Assembly (NCBI GenBank): GCA_015698045.1
Contig: BLAL01000040.1
Span: 1,528,501 to 1,592,500, forward strand
Direction: 5' to 3'
Source: Rhizophagus clarus
Lineage: Eukaryota; Glomeromycota; Glomeromycetes; Glomerales; Glomeraceae
Length of the DNA: 64,000 nucleotides
This document shows, one piece after another, positions 62,624-64,000 of the stretch (positions are counted from its first letter, which is position 1; every line of letters begins with the position of its first letter). Position numbers and translations under genes: made by a program. The notes beneath the pieces are model-generated. The model did not search any database and was not told where the DNA came from. It worked only from the letters and a program-made list of their open reading frames with translations.

Positions 62624-63086
62624 TTCGAAGAACCAATAGGAAAATTACTTATAATATATTTATAGAAACTATTTTAAATCCAGAATAAATAAGTTAGTGT
62701 GATATTGGCAGTCTATATTATAATTTATTAAATTATGGTTATTTTGATTAGACTTAAACTATAAGTCACTTATTGTCCAATGGTCCAGTTTTATAAATCA
62801 TTAAAAATTGTATTTTTTGCCAAAATATTTAACTGATACTTTACTGTGATCTACTTTATAACATACAATCGGCGAATTTTTCATCATGTGACATTTATCC
62901 AATCAAATACGCCTTGTTAACTGGAATCACTTAATCATACGACACAATTTTACCCAATAAAATTAAAAACGAAATTATATTTTAATTTAATTCAATTAAC
63001 GTTACATTTAAGCAATTAAAATTTTTTAAAGATCACATTTCTATTGTAAGGTGTGTATATTTACTCTAAAATCTCCTTTCATTCTA

Positions 63087-63165
63087 TTATCTCAATGCCC
63101 TTTCCTTCTCCATTCGTGCTAATTCTTCTTCTGCTATTATTCTTTCAACTCTTGCTCTTAATGTT
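63087..63165 (-). pseudogene. Short charged coding-like remnant
   Basis: The minus strand reads LRARVERIIAEEELARMEKE and ends in TAA at 63087-63089, preceded by a T-rich stretch and AG that could be an acceptor. It may be a terminal exon of a lost gene, perhaps of the family X fragment just upstream, but that link is not shown. Confidence 0.35.
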
Positions 63166-63625
63166 TAGATTCAAAATAAAAAAAATAAAATGATTATCAA
63201 AAATCATATATGATATTGGAAGCTTATCCGGTGACTATGTTTAATGGCCAATTTCAAAAAATACTATAAATTAACCAATCATTTGGTTAAATTATTAAAT
63301 GTTAAACGAACGACAATAAAAAATACGTACTTTTTCAAAAAAAAAGGAAATTATTGAAATTTATTGCGGTTATAGTAAAATAATGATTTACGAATAATCT
63401 GAATCACAATATTTCACAGTATTTATAATACACACCTGACTTCTCTTTCTTTTTTGAACGATAAAATCACTGAGAGTTATAATAATTTCACCGCATTTAT
63501 GTTTCTAATTAAAAATTTTAATTTGAAAATATGAAAAATTTAATATATCATAATTGGTAAATAGTCATTATTGATTTCACGTGATATTTGGCAACGAAAA
63601 AAAAATTGTTAAATTCATTAATTAC

Positions 63626-63770
63626 TTGGAGAGCGAATAATATCAGAATTATTATAAGAAGTGTTGATGATTGGAGCATCTTGGATTACATCAATTATCA
63701 CAATAGTGATATAACCTATCAAACAAGTTACAAATATAATAATTATGAAAGTTTTAATAACAAAAGCGTT
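63626..63770 (-). pseudogene. Family X copy 4, exon 1 fragment
   Basis: It reads IKTFIIIIFVTCLIGYITI and IDVIQDAPIINTSYNNSD, then the splice context CCA-A/GTAAT as in copy 3 exon 1. The usual RRSEP start and an ATG are missing, and exon 2 is not recognisable. It sits on the same strand as the other copies. Confidence 0.6.
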
Positions 63771-64000
63771 CAACGGGAGTTATATTCAGTGACTCTATGT
63801 AGATTTATATATGTAAATTTATATACACTATTTACATACTAGTTTTAAATACCCAACGTGGATTTGATCTTACATGTAAAGTAAATTTATATAGAATTAT
63901 GTTGAACTTTTATTTAAAATTCAAACAAAGTCTATGATTTTTTAAATAAATATACATTTAGTATTAAATCTTTCATTTTAAATTACTGTATAAATACATT

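Larger units (their letters stand above)
62624..64000. other. 3' flank and right edge of the window
   Basis: AT-rich, with two minus-strand remnants listed separately. No complete gene seen. Confidence 0.4.

Overview
The window looks like nuclear DNA of an arbuscular mycorrhizal fungus (Glomeromycotina, most like Rhizophagus). The evidence is very AT-rich DNA with long poly-A/T tracts, many short GT-AG introns, an HMG-box gene of the MATA type, expanded families of Kelch membrane proteins, and many decayed multicopy genes and small TIR elements. The organism is inferred from style and gene content, not from a marker gene. I saw no rRNA or tRNA gene and no CRISPR array.

Layout. 1-7 kb: one small HMG-box gene, a worn second copy of its locus, and a short palindromic MITE. 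7.0-7.8 kb: a pseudogene of unknown family with in-frame stops. 11.6-13.5 kb: an alpha-arrestin-like gene. 14.6-16.1 kb: a Kelch-propeller membrane protein. 17.8-26.2 kb and again at 37.6-39.2 kb: four minus-strand copies of a two-exon gene. Its helical N-terminal half resembles domain I of Bacillus three-domain Cry delta-endotoxins, and its C-terminal half is a jacalin-type beta-prism lectin. Three copies are open; one has a one-base frameshift. All four share the same promoter layout. This is the most striking content of the window.

26.4-36.2 kb is a graveyard of mobile and multicopy sequence: a foldback hAT-like MITE with a perfect 8-bp target duplication; a large decayed multi-exon gene split by a 792-bp TIR element; two relics of a Fanzor (eukaryotic TnpB) gene whose nonsense codons are mostly TGA where arginine is expected; and abutting fragments, one of them resembling an archaeo-eukaryotic primase domain.

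43.5-64 kb contains a repeated module: a minus-strand gene for an unrecognised two-TM membrane protein ('family X', nine exons including a 10-nt micro-exon), divergently paired with a plus-strand gene for a signal-peptide/Kelch/TM protein. Two modules are intact (43.6-47.6 and 58.5-62.6 kb). A third family X gene (49.8-52.3 kb) is frameshifted and split by a hAT-like MITE. Further family X exon relics lie at 41.05 and 63.7 kb. A 2.87-kb TIR transposon with a decayed coding region lies between them (53.0-55.9 kb).

Functional reading (inference): the Kelch and family X proteins are probably co-expressed surface proteins. The Cry-I-like/jacalin proteins have no signal peptide and could be stored, glycan-targeted, membrane-active defence proteins. 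Neither role is shown by the sequence alone.
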